Of a stretch of 64,000 bases of DNA, positions 34,860 through 41,508 are shown piece after piece (within the stretch, counting starts at the first letter, position 1; each line of letters starts with the position of its first letter). A program made the position numbers and the translations under genes. The notes beneath the pieces are model-generated. The model had not been told where the DNA came from. It made no database searches and saw only the letters and a program-made list of their open reading frames with translations. Origin of the DNA: Acinetobacter defluvii (lineage in GTDB: Bacteria > Pseudomonadota > Gammaproteobacteria > Pseudomonadales > Moraxellaceae); contig NZ_CP029397.2 in NCBI RefSeq assembly GCF_001704615.3, positions 1,984,001-2,048,000 on the forward strand. The letters run 5' to 3'.

Positions 34860-35174
34860 TCATATCAATTCATTGGTATGGCAAATCAAGCTCAACTGGT
34901 CGCACAGATGGGCTTTTTTTGTGGCTGTAGTTTTTGGTGGGGTGACATCACGTAAAGGAGCTGTTAGCTCAAACGTATCTCTTGTATCTGTGGTAAGACA
35001 TGTAAGTGATTGGAGAGAATAAAGATATTCCCGAACTTCTTGGATTTTCTTCTTCATGCACACACGACTTAATTTAGAAATGTCAGATTTCTCAGCCAAT
35101 GCGATAGCTTCAAATTCTTTTTTTTCTTCATATGTACATTTAAATGTGATGCTATCGGTGAGTTTTTCGGACAT
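34860..35174 (-). CDS. Small early regulator, possibly ribbon-helix-helix, 104 aa
   Basis: Beginning at ATG 35174, preceded by AAGGGTG, residues 6-45 read as a strand (DSITFKCTYEEKKEFEAIA) and two helices, similar to Arc/MetJ-type DNA-binding proteins. The remainder is polar. It is the second gene of the cro operon, the place where lambdoid phages have cII-like regulators, so a transcription role is plausible. The family match is weak. Confidence 0.5.
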   Translation of the reverse strand: MSEKLTDSITFKCTYEEKKEFEAIALAEKSDISKLSRVCMKKKIQEVREYLYSLQSLTCLTTDTRDTFELTAPLRDVTPPKTTATKKAHLCDQLSLICHTNELI

Positions 35175-35185
35175 AGGTTCACCCT

Positions 35186-35386
35186 TCAAGAAACTTGAAC
35201 TTTTTTCTTATGTAAATCTTCAAGGCCTTTTGCAATTTCATGAGAAATTCTTTTGCCCTTTTTTCCTGCCTTTAGCTCACTTATATAATTTTGTGAGCAT
35301 GGAACTTGGGCTGCAATTTCATGCTGGGACATGTTTCCCTTTTCTTTGTCTTGCAGCTCGTTAATTAATTGACTCCAGTAAGTCAT
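35186..35386 (-). CDS. Cro-like repressor
   Basis: From the ATG at 35386 the protein has 66 residues with an HTH of the Cro/YdaS kind: MSQHEIAAQVPCSQNYISEL, where QNYISEL is the recognition helix. It is transcribed away from the cI-like gene and its promoter lies inside the operator array, as for lambda cro. It would favour lytic growth by limiting cI transcription and the early promoters. Confidence 0.75.
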   Translation of the reverse strand: MTYWSQLINELQDKEKGNMSQHEIAAQVPCSQNYISELKAGKKGKRISHEIAKGLEDLHKKKVQVS

Positions 35387-35401
35387 TTTATTCACTCTAA
35401 G

Positions 35402-35483
35402 TATTGCTATAGCGATAATGTATCTCGATTGCAATATTTAATCAACCGCCATTGCGATACTTTTTTATATCACAATAGCGATA
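35402..35483. promoter_or_regulatory. OR-type operator array and divergent early promoters
   Basis: Four 16-bp sites of the form TATCGCTA/TAGCGATA are seen at 35402-35417, 35421-35436, 35444-35459 (one weak half) and 35468-35483. The minus-strand PR-like promoter is TTGATT (35440-35445), 17 bases and TACATT (35417-35422), and contains site two in its spacer. Repressor binding here would therefore block cro and the replication operon. The promoter for cI must lie around 35452-35485. Confidence 0.7.
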
Positions 35484-35503
35484 AATAAAAATAGGTAATC
35501 TAT

Positions 35504-36259
35504 ATGTCTGTTGGTAATAGAATTCGATCTCTTAGATCTAGTTGTGGTTTATCGCAACCTGCTTTAGCTAAAAAAGCTAAAGTTGGACAATCAACAATAT
35601 CTGATTTAGAGAATGATAAGAAAAGCACATCTGCAGAAAAGATGGATGCAATTGCTGCTGCACTAAATACAACAGCTAAATATTTATTGACTGGTAAGGA
35701 TGAGACTTTTCAACTAAATAAAGAACAAATTGAAAGGATTGAATTTAATGAAAATATGAGTAAAAACTTGGATTTTCACTCAAAAAAAAGCCCCTTTAAA
35801 AATATTTTAGACTTTAATGAAATTGATGAAGTGGAAATAAAATATTTTGATCAATTACCTATTTCTTGTGGAAATGGTGCGATCGGCGAAATAATGGAGA
35901 GTGACTTCAAGGTATTAAAAACAAACTTCCAGCCACTCAAGGATAGAGGGATTAGGCCTAATGACTGTGTTGTTTTTCCATCAATAGGAAATTCAATGGA
36001 TCCAACAATTAAGGATAAGTATTTGGTATATGTTGATTTATCTAGAAACACTGTTAAAGATGGGAAGATTTTTGCTGTTTGTCATGGTGGTTTATTTAAG
36101 TTTAAAAGGCTTTACAACTTACCACTTGGTGGTGTGCGAATAGTGAGTGATAACTCGATTGAGTATCCAGAAGAGCGTTTAACAGCACAGGAAATTATTG
36201 ACCAGCAATTTGAAATTATTGGTTGGGCATGGTCTTGGCAAGCAATGGAAAATTGGTAA
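35504..36259 (+). CDS. CI-like repressor with LexA-type self-cleavage domain
   Basis: The 251-residue protein has an N-terminal HTH (GLSQPALAKKAKVGQSTISD, about 15-34) and an S24 peptidase-type C-terminal domain. The likely cleavage site is Cys122-Gly123 (SCGNG) and the catalytic pair is Ser164 (GNSMDP) and Lys201 (FKFKRL). It should maintain lysogeny and be inactivated through RecA after DNA damage. It is transcribed divergently from cro with operators between them. Confidence 0.87.
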   Translation: MSVGNRIRSLRSSCGLSQPALAKKAKVGQSTISDLENDKKSTSAEKMDAIAAALNTTAKYLLTGKDETFQLNKEQIERIEFNENMSKNLDFHSKKSPFKNILDFNEIDEVEIKYFDQLPISCGNGAIGEIMESDFKVLKTNFQPLKDRGIRPNDCVVFPSIGNSMDPTIKDKYLVYVDLSRNTVKDGKIFAVCHGGLFKFKRLYNLPLGGVRIVSDNSIEYPEERLTAQEIIDQQFEIIGWAWSWQAMENW

Positions 36260-36260
36260 T

Positions 36261-36623
36261 ATGAGAATTATTAACATAATAGTAGCTTATTTTCTTTTCT
36301 TTATTGCACCCAAAAGGCTGATACACAAGTCCTTGCCTGGAACTTTACTTCAACTCGATACGAGGTTGCCTGTTGACGTTAGTTACGAGATAGCTTTAAA
36401 TTTATATGATCTTTACTCTAACAATAAGAAAATTAACAAATTAATGAAACGAGGTGGGATTAATGAAAATATGGAAATGATGCTAGATCTAATACAATAC
36501 GAGGCATTCTATATACGTGATTTACTATCCGAAAAATATTGCCATATATCTCATGATCAACATAAAAACACTATAAAAATCTTGAGGAAATACAGCATAA
36601 ATATGCCCAACTATAGAGAGTGA
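36261..36623 (+). CDS. Unknown gene in the rex position, 120 aa with N-terminal membrane segment
   Basis: The ATG is one base after the cI stop, so the gene is transcribed in the lysogen with the repressor. Residues 2-16 form a hydrophobic helix (IINIIVAYFLFFIA); the rest is a basic, helical domain without a known motif. A terminator follows at once. In lambda this place holds rexA/rexB, which protect the lysogen from other phages. That makes exclusion an attractive guess, but there is no sequence similarity that I can see. Confidence 0.65.
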   Translation: MRIINIIVAYFLFFIAPKRLIHKSLPGTLLQLDTRLPVDVSYEIALNLYDLYSNNKKINKLMKRGGINENMEMMLDLIQYEAFYIRDLLSEKYCHISHDQHKNTIKILRKYSINMPNYRE

Positions 36624-36640
36624 TATTTAATCTCAACTAA

Positions 36641-36667
36641 AGCCGTCATTTTATTGACGGCTTTTTT
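36641..36667 (+). terminator. Terminator of the cI operon
   Basis: AGCCGTCA (36641-36648) and TGACGGCT (36655-36662) make a perfect 8-bp stem with a 6-base loop, followed by TTTTTATT. It separates the immunity transcript from the OL/PL region. Confidence 0.8.
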
Positions 36668-36709
36668 ATTGCTATAAAAATATTTTATCATTTTAGCCAT
36701 ATTTCAATC

Positions 36710-36747
36710 TATCGCTATTGACATAAACATATCGTTAATGCGATATT
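36710..36747 (+). promoter_or_regulatory. OL-type operators and PL-like promoter
   Basis: Two 16-bp operators, TATCGCTATTGACATA (36710-36725) and TATCGTTAATGCGATA (36730-36745), share the consensus of the OR array. A consensus -35 TTGACA is at 36718-36723 and GATATT at 36742-36747 is the likely -10 (18-base spacer). CI-like repressor bound here would close the plus-strand recombination operon. Confidence 0.7.
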
Positions 36748-36765
36748 TATCTCGTACCTACAAAA

Positions 36766-36798
36766 AAACCGCCGAAGAACTGAGACCCTTGGCGGTTT
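36766..36798 (+). promoter_or_regulatory. Leader hairpin of the PL-like operon
   Basis: AAACCGCC (36766-36773) and GGCGGTTT (36791-36798) pair perfectly around a 17-base loop, between the promoter and the first gene. No T-tract follows. It could be an antitermination or translation control element; no lambda-type boxA could be identified. Confidence 0.45.
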
Positions 36799-36816
36799 AC
36801 ATAAAGCGAGATCATT

Positions 36817-37002
36817 ATGAAACAAAAACCTACTAAGAGTCAAACGACTCGGCTCTATCAAGAGCCAACTGCTGCTGAAATGCGTACTTCACGCCTCTCG
36901 ATCATCCTTGCCAATGCTAAAGAATTCGCGATTTTTGCACTTATTGCCTTGGTGTTTTGGTTTGCTATCACTGCTGCATTAGTTGCAATGTTTGGAGGTT
37001 GA
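36817..37002 (+). CDS. Small membrane protein, first gene of the PL-like operon, 61 aa
   Basis: The first ~30 residues are polar and basic, and residues 35-58 are a strong membrane helix (FAIFALIALVFWFAITAALVA). It is the first gene after the OL promoter and is followed after three bases by the next gene. Such early small membrane proteins of lambdoid phages modify host functions. No family is recognised here. Confidence 0.6.
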   Translation: MKQKPTKSQTTRLYQEPTAAEMRTSRLSIILANAKEFAIFALIALVFWFAITAALVAMFGG

Positions 37003-37005
37003 CCT

Positions 37006-37260
37006 GTGAACGATTGGAAAAAACTACGTGCTCGCTATGGCAGCACAAAACAATATAAAAAGCGTATAGCAGTGTTTCCAAGCCAAGTTGAAGAATTTAG
37101 TAATTGGCTTATAGATAATGGTGCTGATGTTTATGCCCATCTTGCACAAGATGAAATCTTACGTTTCAGAATGGATGGTGAGTACGGCATTGTTTGGCGC
37201 ACTGGAGCTGGCAATTTAATCGCACACAATTGTGCAGAAAAATGGGGAGCTAACCAATGA
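37006..37260 (+). CDS. Hypothetical early phage protein, 84 aa
   Basis: Starts with GTG at 37006, three bases after the previous stop, behind GGAGGTTGACC. The protein is a small alpha/beta domain (KRIAVFPSQVEEFSNWLIDNG, later GEYGIVWRTGAGNL). It overlaps the RecE-like gene by four bases, so they are probably produced together. No known family. Confidence 0.55.
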   Translation: MNDWKKLRARYGSTKQYKKRIAVFPSQVEEFSNWLIDNGADVYAHLAQDEILRFRMDGEYGIVWRTGAGNLIAHNCAEKWGANQ

Positions 37261-38138
37261 ACGCCTATGTAGAACTTTCAACCCCTGCCCAACTCATTGA
37301 AAAAATGAGTAACGATGAATATCACGCTCGTCATGAATTTAGCTCAAGTCAGCTTAAAGACATGCTTCGCTCAGGTGCTCATTTCTATTCAAAAAATATT
37401 TTGAAAGAAACAGAAAAAGAAACCAAAGAGGCAATGAACTTTGGGACTTTAGCGCACACCATGTTTCTTGAACCTGAGCAATTTGAATCAGAATTTGTGA
37501 TTGCTCCAAAGTTTGATAAGCGCACCAAAGCTGGCAAAGAAGAAGCTTTGGCTTGGGAGGAAGCGAACCAGGGAAAAATTTTGGTTACTCAAGAACAGGT
37601 AGATGGCGCTGAACGCATCGCAAATAACTTGCGTACGTTAAGTACATACCAATTCATGATGAATGAATACGGCATGGCAGAAGCAAGCATATTCTTCACA
37701 GATCCTGTGTATGGCTTAAAACTTCGTGTACGTCCCGACTACCATATAGTGCCCTGCAAGAATTTTCCAAACGGCTTGATTCTTGATGTGAAAACAACAA
37801 CGGATGCACGTCCTCACGCTTTCTCGAAAAAATGTGCTGACTTTGGTTATGACCTATCAGCATCGATGTACCGCGAAGGCTTCCAGCAGTACTACCAAAC
37901 AGAGGATAAGCCCCCTTTTATTCTTCTCACCGCTGAAAGTTCTATTCCCTTCAACGTTAAGCAGTACAACGCTTCTGATCTATTTTTAAGTGTTGGTGAT
38001 GCTCGCTATAACAAAGCGAAAGAATTGCTTGCCGAGTCGCTGTTGATCAATGAGTGGGATGGTTATTCAAAAGAAATTGAAGACATTTTTTTACCATCTT
38101 ATATGGCCAAACAAGCCCTAGATGCTGATTTTCACTAA
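37257..38138 (+). CDS. RecE-like exonuclease, PD-(D/E)XK family (DUF3799-type)
   Basis: A 293-residue nuclease similar to the C-terminal part of exonuclease VIII (RecE). The N-terminus has MSNDEYHARHEFSSSQLKDM, followed by FGTLAHTMFLEPEQ at about 63-76. The active site is formed by LRVRPDYHI near 163-171, LILDVKTTTDARPHAF near 180-195, and the following helix with SMYREGF. It resects double-strand ends to give 3' strands for the RecT-like protein encoded next. This is the same pairing as in Rac and many lambdoid phages. Confidence 0.82.
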   Translation: MNAYVELSTPAQLIEKMSNDEYHARHEFSSSQLKDMLRSGAHFYSKNILKETEKETKEAMNFGTLAHTMFLEPEQFESEFVIAPKFDKRTKAGKEEALAWEEANQGKILVTQEQVDGAERIANNLRTLSTYQFMMNEYGMAEASIFFTDPVYGLKLRVRPDYHIVPCKNFPNGLILDVKTTTDARPHAFSKKCADFGYDLSASMYREGFQQYYQTEDKPPFILLTAESSIPFNVKQYNASDLFLSVGDARYNKAKELLAESLLINEWDGYSKEIEDIFLPSYMAKQALDADFH

Positions 38139-38188
38139 TTTTATTCATTTTTAAGACAGTTTTATTCAAATTTAAGGAATTTTATTCA
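38139..38188 (+). repeat. Three phased TTTTATTCA repeats before the RecT-like gene
   Basis: TTTTATTCA occurs at 38139-38147, 38160-38168 and 38180-38188 with 20-21 base spacing, i.e. two helical turns; the last copy includes the A of the start codon. An AAGGA ribosome binding site is in the final unit. It may be a small protein-binding array or an AT-rich mRNA feature. Confidence 0.45.
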
Positions 38189-39738
38189 TGAACGCTCAAA
38201 CACAAATGTCTGCACCAACTCAACAATCAGTTGGATTATTAAACCTTGAGTCTTTCGAGCTATCACAACGCATTGCGAAAATGTTGTCTAGCTCTACCCT
38301 TGTGCCTGAACAATATCGCGCAACGATTCAAAAGAAAGCTGGTAAAGATGATTATGGAAATCAGCTATGGCGTGAAGAACCAAATCCGAACGGCTTGCCG
38401 AACTGCATCATTGCTTTGAATATGTCAAACCGTATGGGCGCAGATCCAATCATGATCATGCAAAACCTTTACATTGTGAATGGTCGCCCTAGCTGGTCAT
38501 CACAGTACATTATGGCCAGCATTAATAGCAGTGGTCGTTTTTCTGCATTGCGTTTTGCATTTGAAGATTTAGGCGAAAAGGAAATTGAATATACAGAAAC
38601 GGTTTGGGAAAACCGTAAGAAGAAAAACATAACCAAGACTATTAAAATTCATGACTATAGCTGTGTTGCTTGGGCTATTGAGAAGGACACTGGTGAACGC
38701 CTTGATTCTTCAAAAATCACAATTGAAATGGCTGTAAAAGAAGGCTGGTACACGAAAGATGGTAGCAAATGGCAAACCATGTCTGAGCAAATGTTACGTT
38801 ATCGTGCTGCTTCGTTCTTTGGTCGTGTATATGCACCTGAGCTATTGATGGGCTTACGTTCTGCGGAAGAAGAACAAGACCGTATGATTGATGTTACACC
38901 TGAAAGTGAATCCGTTGTAATCAATGCGTCTGATTTTAAACACATTAAAAACTTAATCTTAAAAGCGAAATCAATGGATGCCTTGGAAGAATTGGAAAGC
39001 AGCATCTATGCTCTTGCTGATGAATCAGAACGTAATGAATTAATTAAGTTTTGGACTGCTCAATCAGAAAAATACAAAGTGACTGACGTTGAGCCAGTTA
39101 AAACAACTGAAGCAAAAAAGCCTAAATCAACTCAGCAAGAAGCACCACCAGTTGAAGAGAAAAAACCAACTTCGGCACAGGTGCGTAAGCAAATGCTGGA
39201 TCAAATTAATGGCTTTACAAACTCTCAAGATTTACAAGCAATCATTCCCTTTATTCAGAGTGATGAAATCTTAACTGATGCTCATAAGACCTATGTTTTA
39301 AATGCAGTTCAGCAAAAGATTGATGAACCCAACAAACCAAAAGCACCTGTGATTAATGAGATCAAGAGCAATAGCATTAAAGGTGGTTTGATTAGACAAA
39401 TCCAAGAGTCAAAAGACGTTGCAGAACTTGAAGTGGTCGCTAAACGCATCACTGAAAATAAGGCTCAAATGACAGATGAGCATCACCAAATAGTTTTAAC
39501 CTCTTATGCACAACGCAAAGAGATCCTAAGCCAAGGTGATATTTTTGGCGAGGCGCAGTCGGCACCAGACACAGCGGTAGATCGTGCAATTACACGAATT
39601 GAAAAATGCACGACTCAAGATGAAATAAATCAGGTTTGGGCTGAACTCGAAAGTAATCCTTATAACAAATTTAGTCCTGAAGAAAAATTGTTAATTGAGC
39701 AAGCTGCCGAACGTCGTGAAGCAGAAATCACAGCTTAA
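38188..39738 (+). CDS. RecT-like single-strand annealing protein with extended repeat tail
   Basis: Residues 15-240 fit the RecT/Red-beta type: PNCIIALNMSNRMGADPIMI, NLYIVNGRPSWSSQYIMA, and the helical KWQTMSEQMLRYRAASFFGR. It would anneal strands produced by the RecE-like nuclease. At 516 residues it is nearly twice the usual ~270. The additional part has roughly four similar helical units (about 250-296, 335-378, 398-447 and 464-512), each with an N-terminal I-x-x-I helix and a C-terminal L-x-x-Y/A-x-x-R segment, joined by Lys/Pro/Glu-rich linkers. The extension's role is unknown. Confidence 0.72.
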   Translation: MNAQTQMSAPTQQSVGLLNLESFELSQRIAKMLSSSTLVPEQYRATIQKKAGKDDYGNQLWREEPNPNGLPNCIIALNMSNRMGADPIMIMQNLYIVNGRPSWSSQYIMASINSSGRFSALRFAFEDLGEKEIEYTETVWENRKKKNITKTIKIHDYSCVAWAIEKDTGERLDSSKITIEMAVKEGWYTKDGSKWQTMSEQMLRYRAASFFGRVYAPELLMGLRSAEEEQDRMIDVTPESESVVINASDFKHIKNLILKAKSMDALEELESSIYALADESERNELIKFWTAQSEKYKVTDVEPVKTTEAKKPKSTQQEAPPVEEKKPTSAQVRKQMLDQINGFTNSQDLQAIIPFIQSDEILTDAHKTYVLNAVQQKIDEPNKPKAPVINEIKSNSIKGGLIRQIQESKDVAELEVVAKRITENKAQMTDEHHQIVLTSYAQRKEILSQGDIFGEAQSAPDTAVDRAITRIEKCTTQDEINQVWAELESNPYNKFSPEEKLLIEQAAERREAEITA

Positions 39739-39767
39739 AGCAGTTTGGCCACATTAAAAATATATTA

Positions 39768-39851
39768 ATGGAGGAATCGCCAGTCAAAGAAAAATCGGAT
39801 CGTATAGCTGACCCTCTGCGATCCAATCTGATTGGGATTAAGATTATATGA
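39768..39851 (+). CDS. Possible 27-residue small ORF coupled to the excisionase gene
   Basis: ATG 39768 opens a 27-codon frame whose TGA (39849-39851) overlaps the ATG of the next gene. Its product is polar and ends in a GIKII-type hydrophobic stretch. The weak point is the lack of a ribosome binding site before ATG, as the GGAGG is just after it. The frame includes GGATCG...CGATCC inverted repeats (39798 to 39824), so the DNA may instead be a regulatory or Xis binding region. Confidence 0.3.
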   Translation: MEESPVKEKSDRIADPLRSNLIGIKII

Positions 39852-40144
39852 TGAATAAATATATTGTTGTCATTGAAGCAAGTAAACCACCACAATTATT
39901 CCTAGGTGATGATTTCGCTGGTGGAACAATCGTTGAATTAAAAGCTGAAGAATTACCTCACCGTGTAACAGCAGCTTGGCTTGCAAAACGTTTTAATTAT
40001 TCTCGCAAAACAATTATTGAAAAAGTTGGTGCGTTTAATAAAGGTGATGAAAATAAACACCTATACGATCCAAAAGAAGTTTTACCTGTTCTAGAGAACT
40101 TAAATGTTATCGCTACCAAACGTGGTGCTAGACGTAAGAATTAG
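39848..40144 (+). CDS. Putative excisionase (Xis)
   Basis: A 98-residue protein with a winged-helix HTH in its C-terminal half (VTAAWLAKRFNYSRKTIIEK) followed by DPKEVLPVLE and a basic tail. It directly adjoins and converges with the integrase gene. Small DNA-binding proteins in that place control the direction of integrase and excise the prophage. Two ATGs (39848 and 39851) are adjacent. Assignment is by location and fold pattern. Confidence 0.65.
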   Translation: MMNKYIVVIEASKPPQLFLGDDFAGGTIVELKAEELPHRVTAAWLAKRFNYSRKTIIEKVGAFNKGDENKHLYDPKEVLPVLENLNVIATKRGARRKN

Positions 40145-40147
40145 AAA

Positions 40148-40172
40148 AAGCCCCATTCAATGGGGCATAATT
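40148..40172. terminator. Bidirectional terminator between xis and int
   Basis: GCCCCATT (40150-40157) and AATGGGGC (40159-40166) form a compact stem between the converging genes, with A-rich and T-rich flanks on the two sides, so it can end both transcripts. Confidence 0.7.
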
Positions 40173-41189
40173 TTAAGCAGCATTCAACATTTTTGCTATC
40201 TCGGAAGCTGTTGGATTGTAATAAGTATTCACTAATACACTGAGGGTTTTATGCCCTGTCACCTTTGCCAGTATCTCTACAGGTAGTTTTTGATTATTTA
40301 CCATACGTGTAATTGCTTCATGACGTGTATCGTGAAACGTCAAATCACCATCTAAGCCAATACGTTTTAAATTTCTCTGCCATAAAAGTCTAAATGAATT
40401 AGAACTGTGAGGAATTAAACCACCTTTTCGATTTGGCAATAAATCTAAAAGCTTTCTAGCCTTATGTGAAAGTGGTACATCACGTGAAGTACCATTCTTG
40501 GTATCAGGCAAATGTACATAATCACCATGATCATGTTCTTTATGGATACCTAAAATTTCACCTTTACGCATTGCTGTTTCAAGCGCAAATAAGAAAGACC
40601 AAGCAACAAAATGTCCTGGTGTATTGGGTACCATATTTTCATGATAATTATCCAAACCTTTTAGGATCTGTTCAATCTGTGTTTGGCTAATACGGTTTTG
40701 CCGTGATTGCGATCTAATAGGTTTCTTAACCAAGTTAAATGGATTTGATGGAATTAGAAATGCTTCACGTACAGCAAAGGTAAATACCACGGATCCTAAA
40801 CTCATTTCTCTATGTACAGTTGCAGGTTGTACCATCTTCAAACGTCTATCACGATTTTCTGTAATAAGTTTTGGTGTGATTTCATGAATAGATTTATCAA
40901 CTAGATCGCCATAGTAACGATCAAGCCACTTTAGATGATTACGTGTATATTCTTTGCTTTTTTTGAATTGGCCACACTTTTCATAATAGAGGTGGAAAAG
41001 CTCGCGTAAGGTACATTTAGGTTTATTCAGATTTTCTAGTTCTTTTTCATATTCAAGTTGCAATTCTATTAGGCGTTTATATGCCCATTGAGTGCACTCT
41101 TCAGGAGTATCGCGAGTAGCTGCATCACGGAGATGTTTGTATTTGACTTGGATGCGCCAGGCATTGCCACGTTTGACAGGTTTTTGCAT
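40173..41189 (-). CDS. int: Prophage tyrosine integrase
   Basis: A 338-residue integrase with the full catalytic set: Arg 208 (ALETAMRKGE), Lys 231 (TKNGTSR), His 286/Arg 289 (HDTRH), His 313 (TGHKT) and Tyr 323/324. The first ~55 residues are the arm-binding region and residues 58-150 the SAM-like core-binding domain. It is in the lambda family and differs from the P4-type enzyme of the neighbour element. The gene's start is 220 bases from the intact tRNA-Val target, with arm-type sites between them. Confidence 0.92.
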   Translation of the reverse strand: MQKPVKRGNAWRIQVKYKHLRDAATRDTPEECTQWAYKRLIELQLEYEKELENLNKPKCTLRELFHLYYEKCGQFKKSKEYTRNHLKWLDRYYGDLVDKSIHEITPKLITENRDRRLKMVQPATVHREMSLGSVVFTFAVREAFLIPSNPFNLVKKPIRSQSRQNRISQTQIEQILKGLDNYHENMVPNTPGHFVAWSFLFALETAMRKGEILGIHKEHDHGDYVHLPDTKNGTSRDVPLSHKARKLLDLLPNRKGGLIPHSSNSFRLLWQRNLKRIGLDGDLTFHDTRHEAITRMVNNQKLPVEILAKVTGHKTLSVLVNTYYNPTASEIAKMLNAA

Positions 41190-41221
41190 AATTACTAACT
41201 CTAAATATTTGGGGCCGTAAT

Positions 41222-41273
41222 TTGGGCACCAAAATCTTTAAAGACACATACGTTCTTCAAATTTGGCGCCCAA
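41222..41273. promoter_or_regulatory. Integrase arm-type sites near attR
   Basis: TTGGGCACCAA (41222-41232) and TTGGCGCCCAA (41263-41273) are the counterparts, in the opposite orientation, of the TTGGTGCCCAA and TTGCGCCCAA pair close to attL. They lie between the int start and the attachment core. Confidence 0.6.
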
Positions 41274-41352
41274 AAGCGAAATATAAAGCAGTTTTTAATG
41301 CAAATTTTGAGTATTTTGATTACTCAAAGCTGACCTATTTGACATAAAAAAC

Positions 41353-41379
41353 AGGGCAAAATCATTACAATTTTGCCCT
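41353..41379. terminator. Hairpin inside attR, terminator-like
   Basis: AGGGCAAAAT (41353-41362) and ATTTTGCCCT (41370-41379) are perfectly paired around a 7-base loop. It is 30 bases past the tRNA-Val 3' end and on the phage side, so it may stop the tRNA transcript before it reaches int. Confidence 0.6.
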
Positions 41380-41407
41380 TATATTATTGATATATATCAA
41401 TAAAAAT

Positions 41408-41486
<79 letters not shown>

Positions 41487-41508
41487 AGAATGCAGTAGAT
41501 CATATTCA

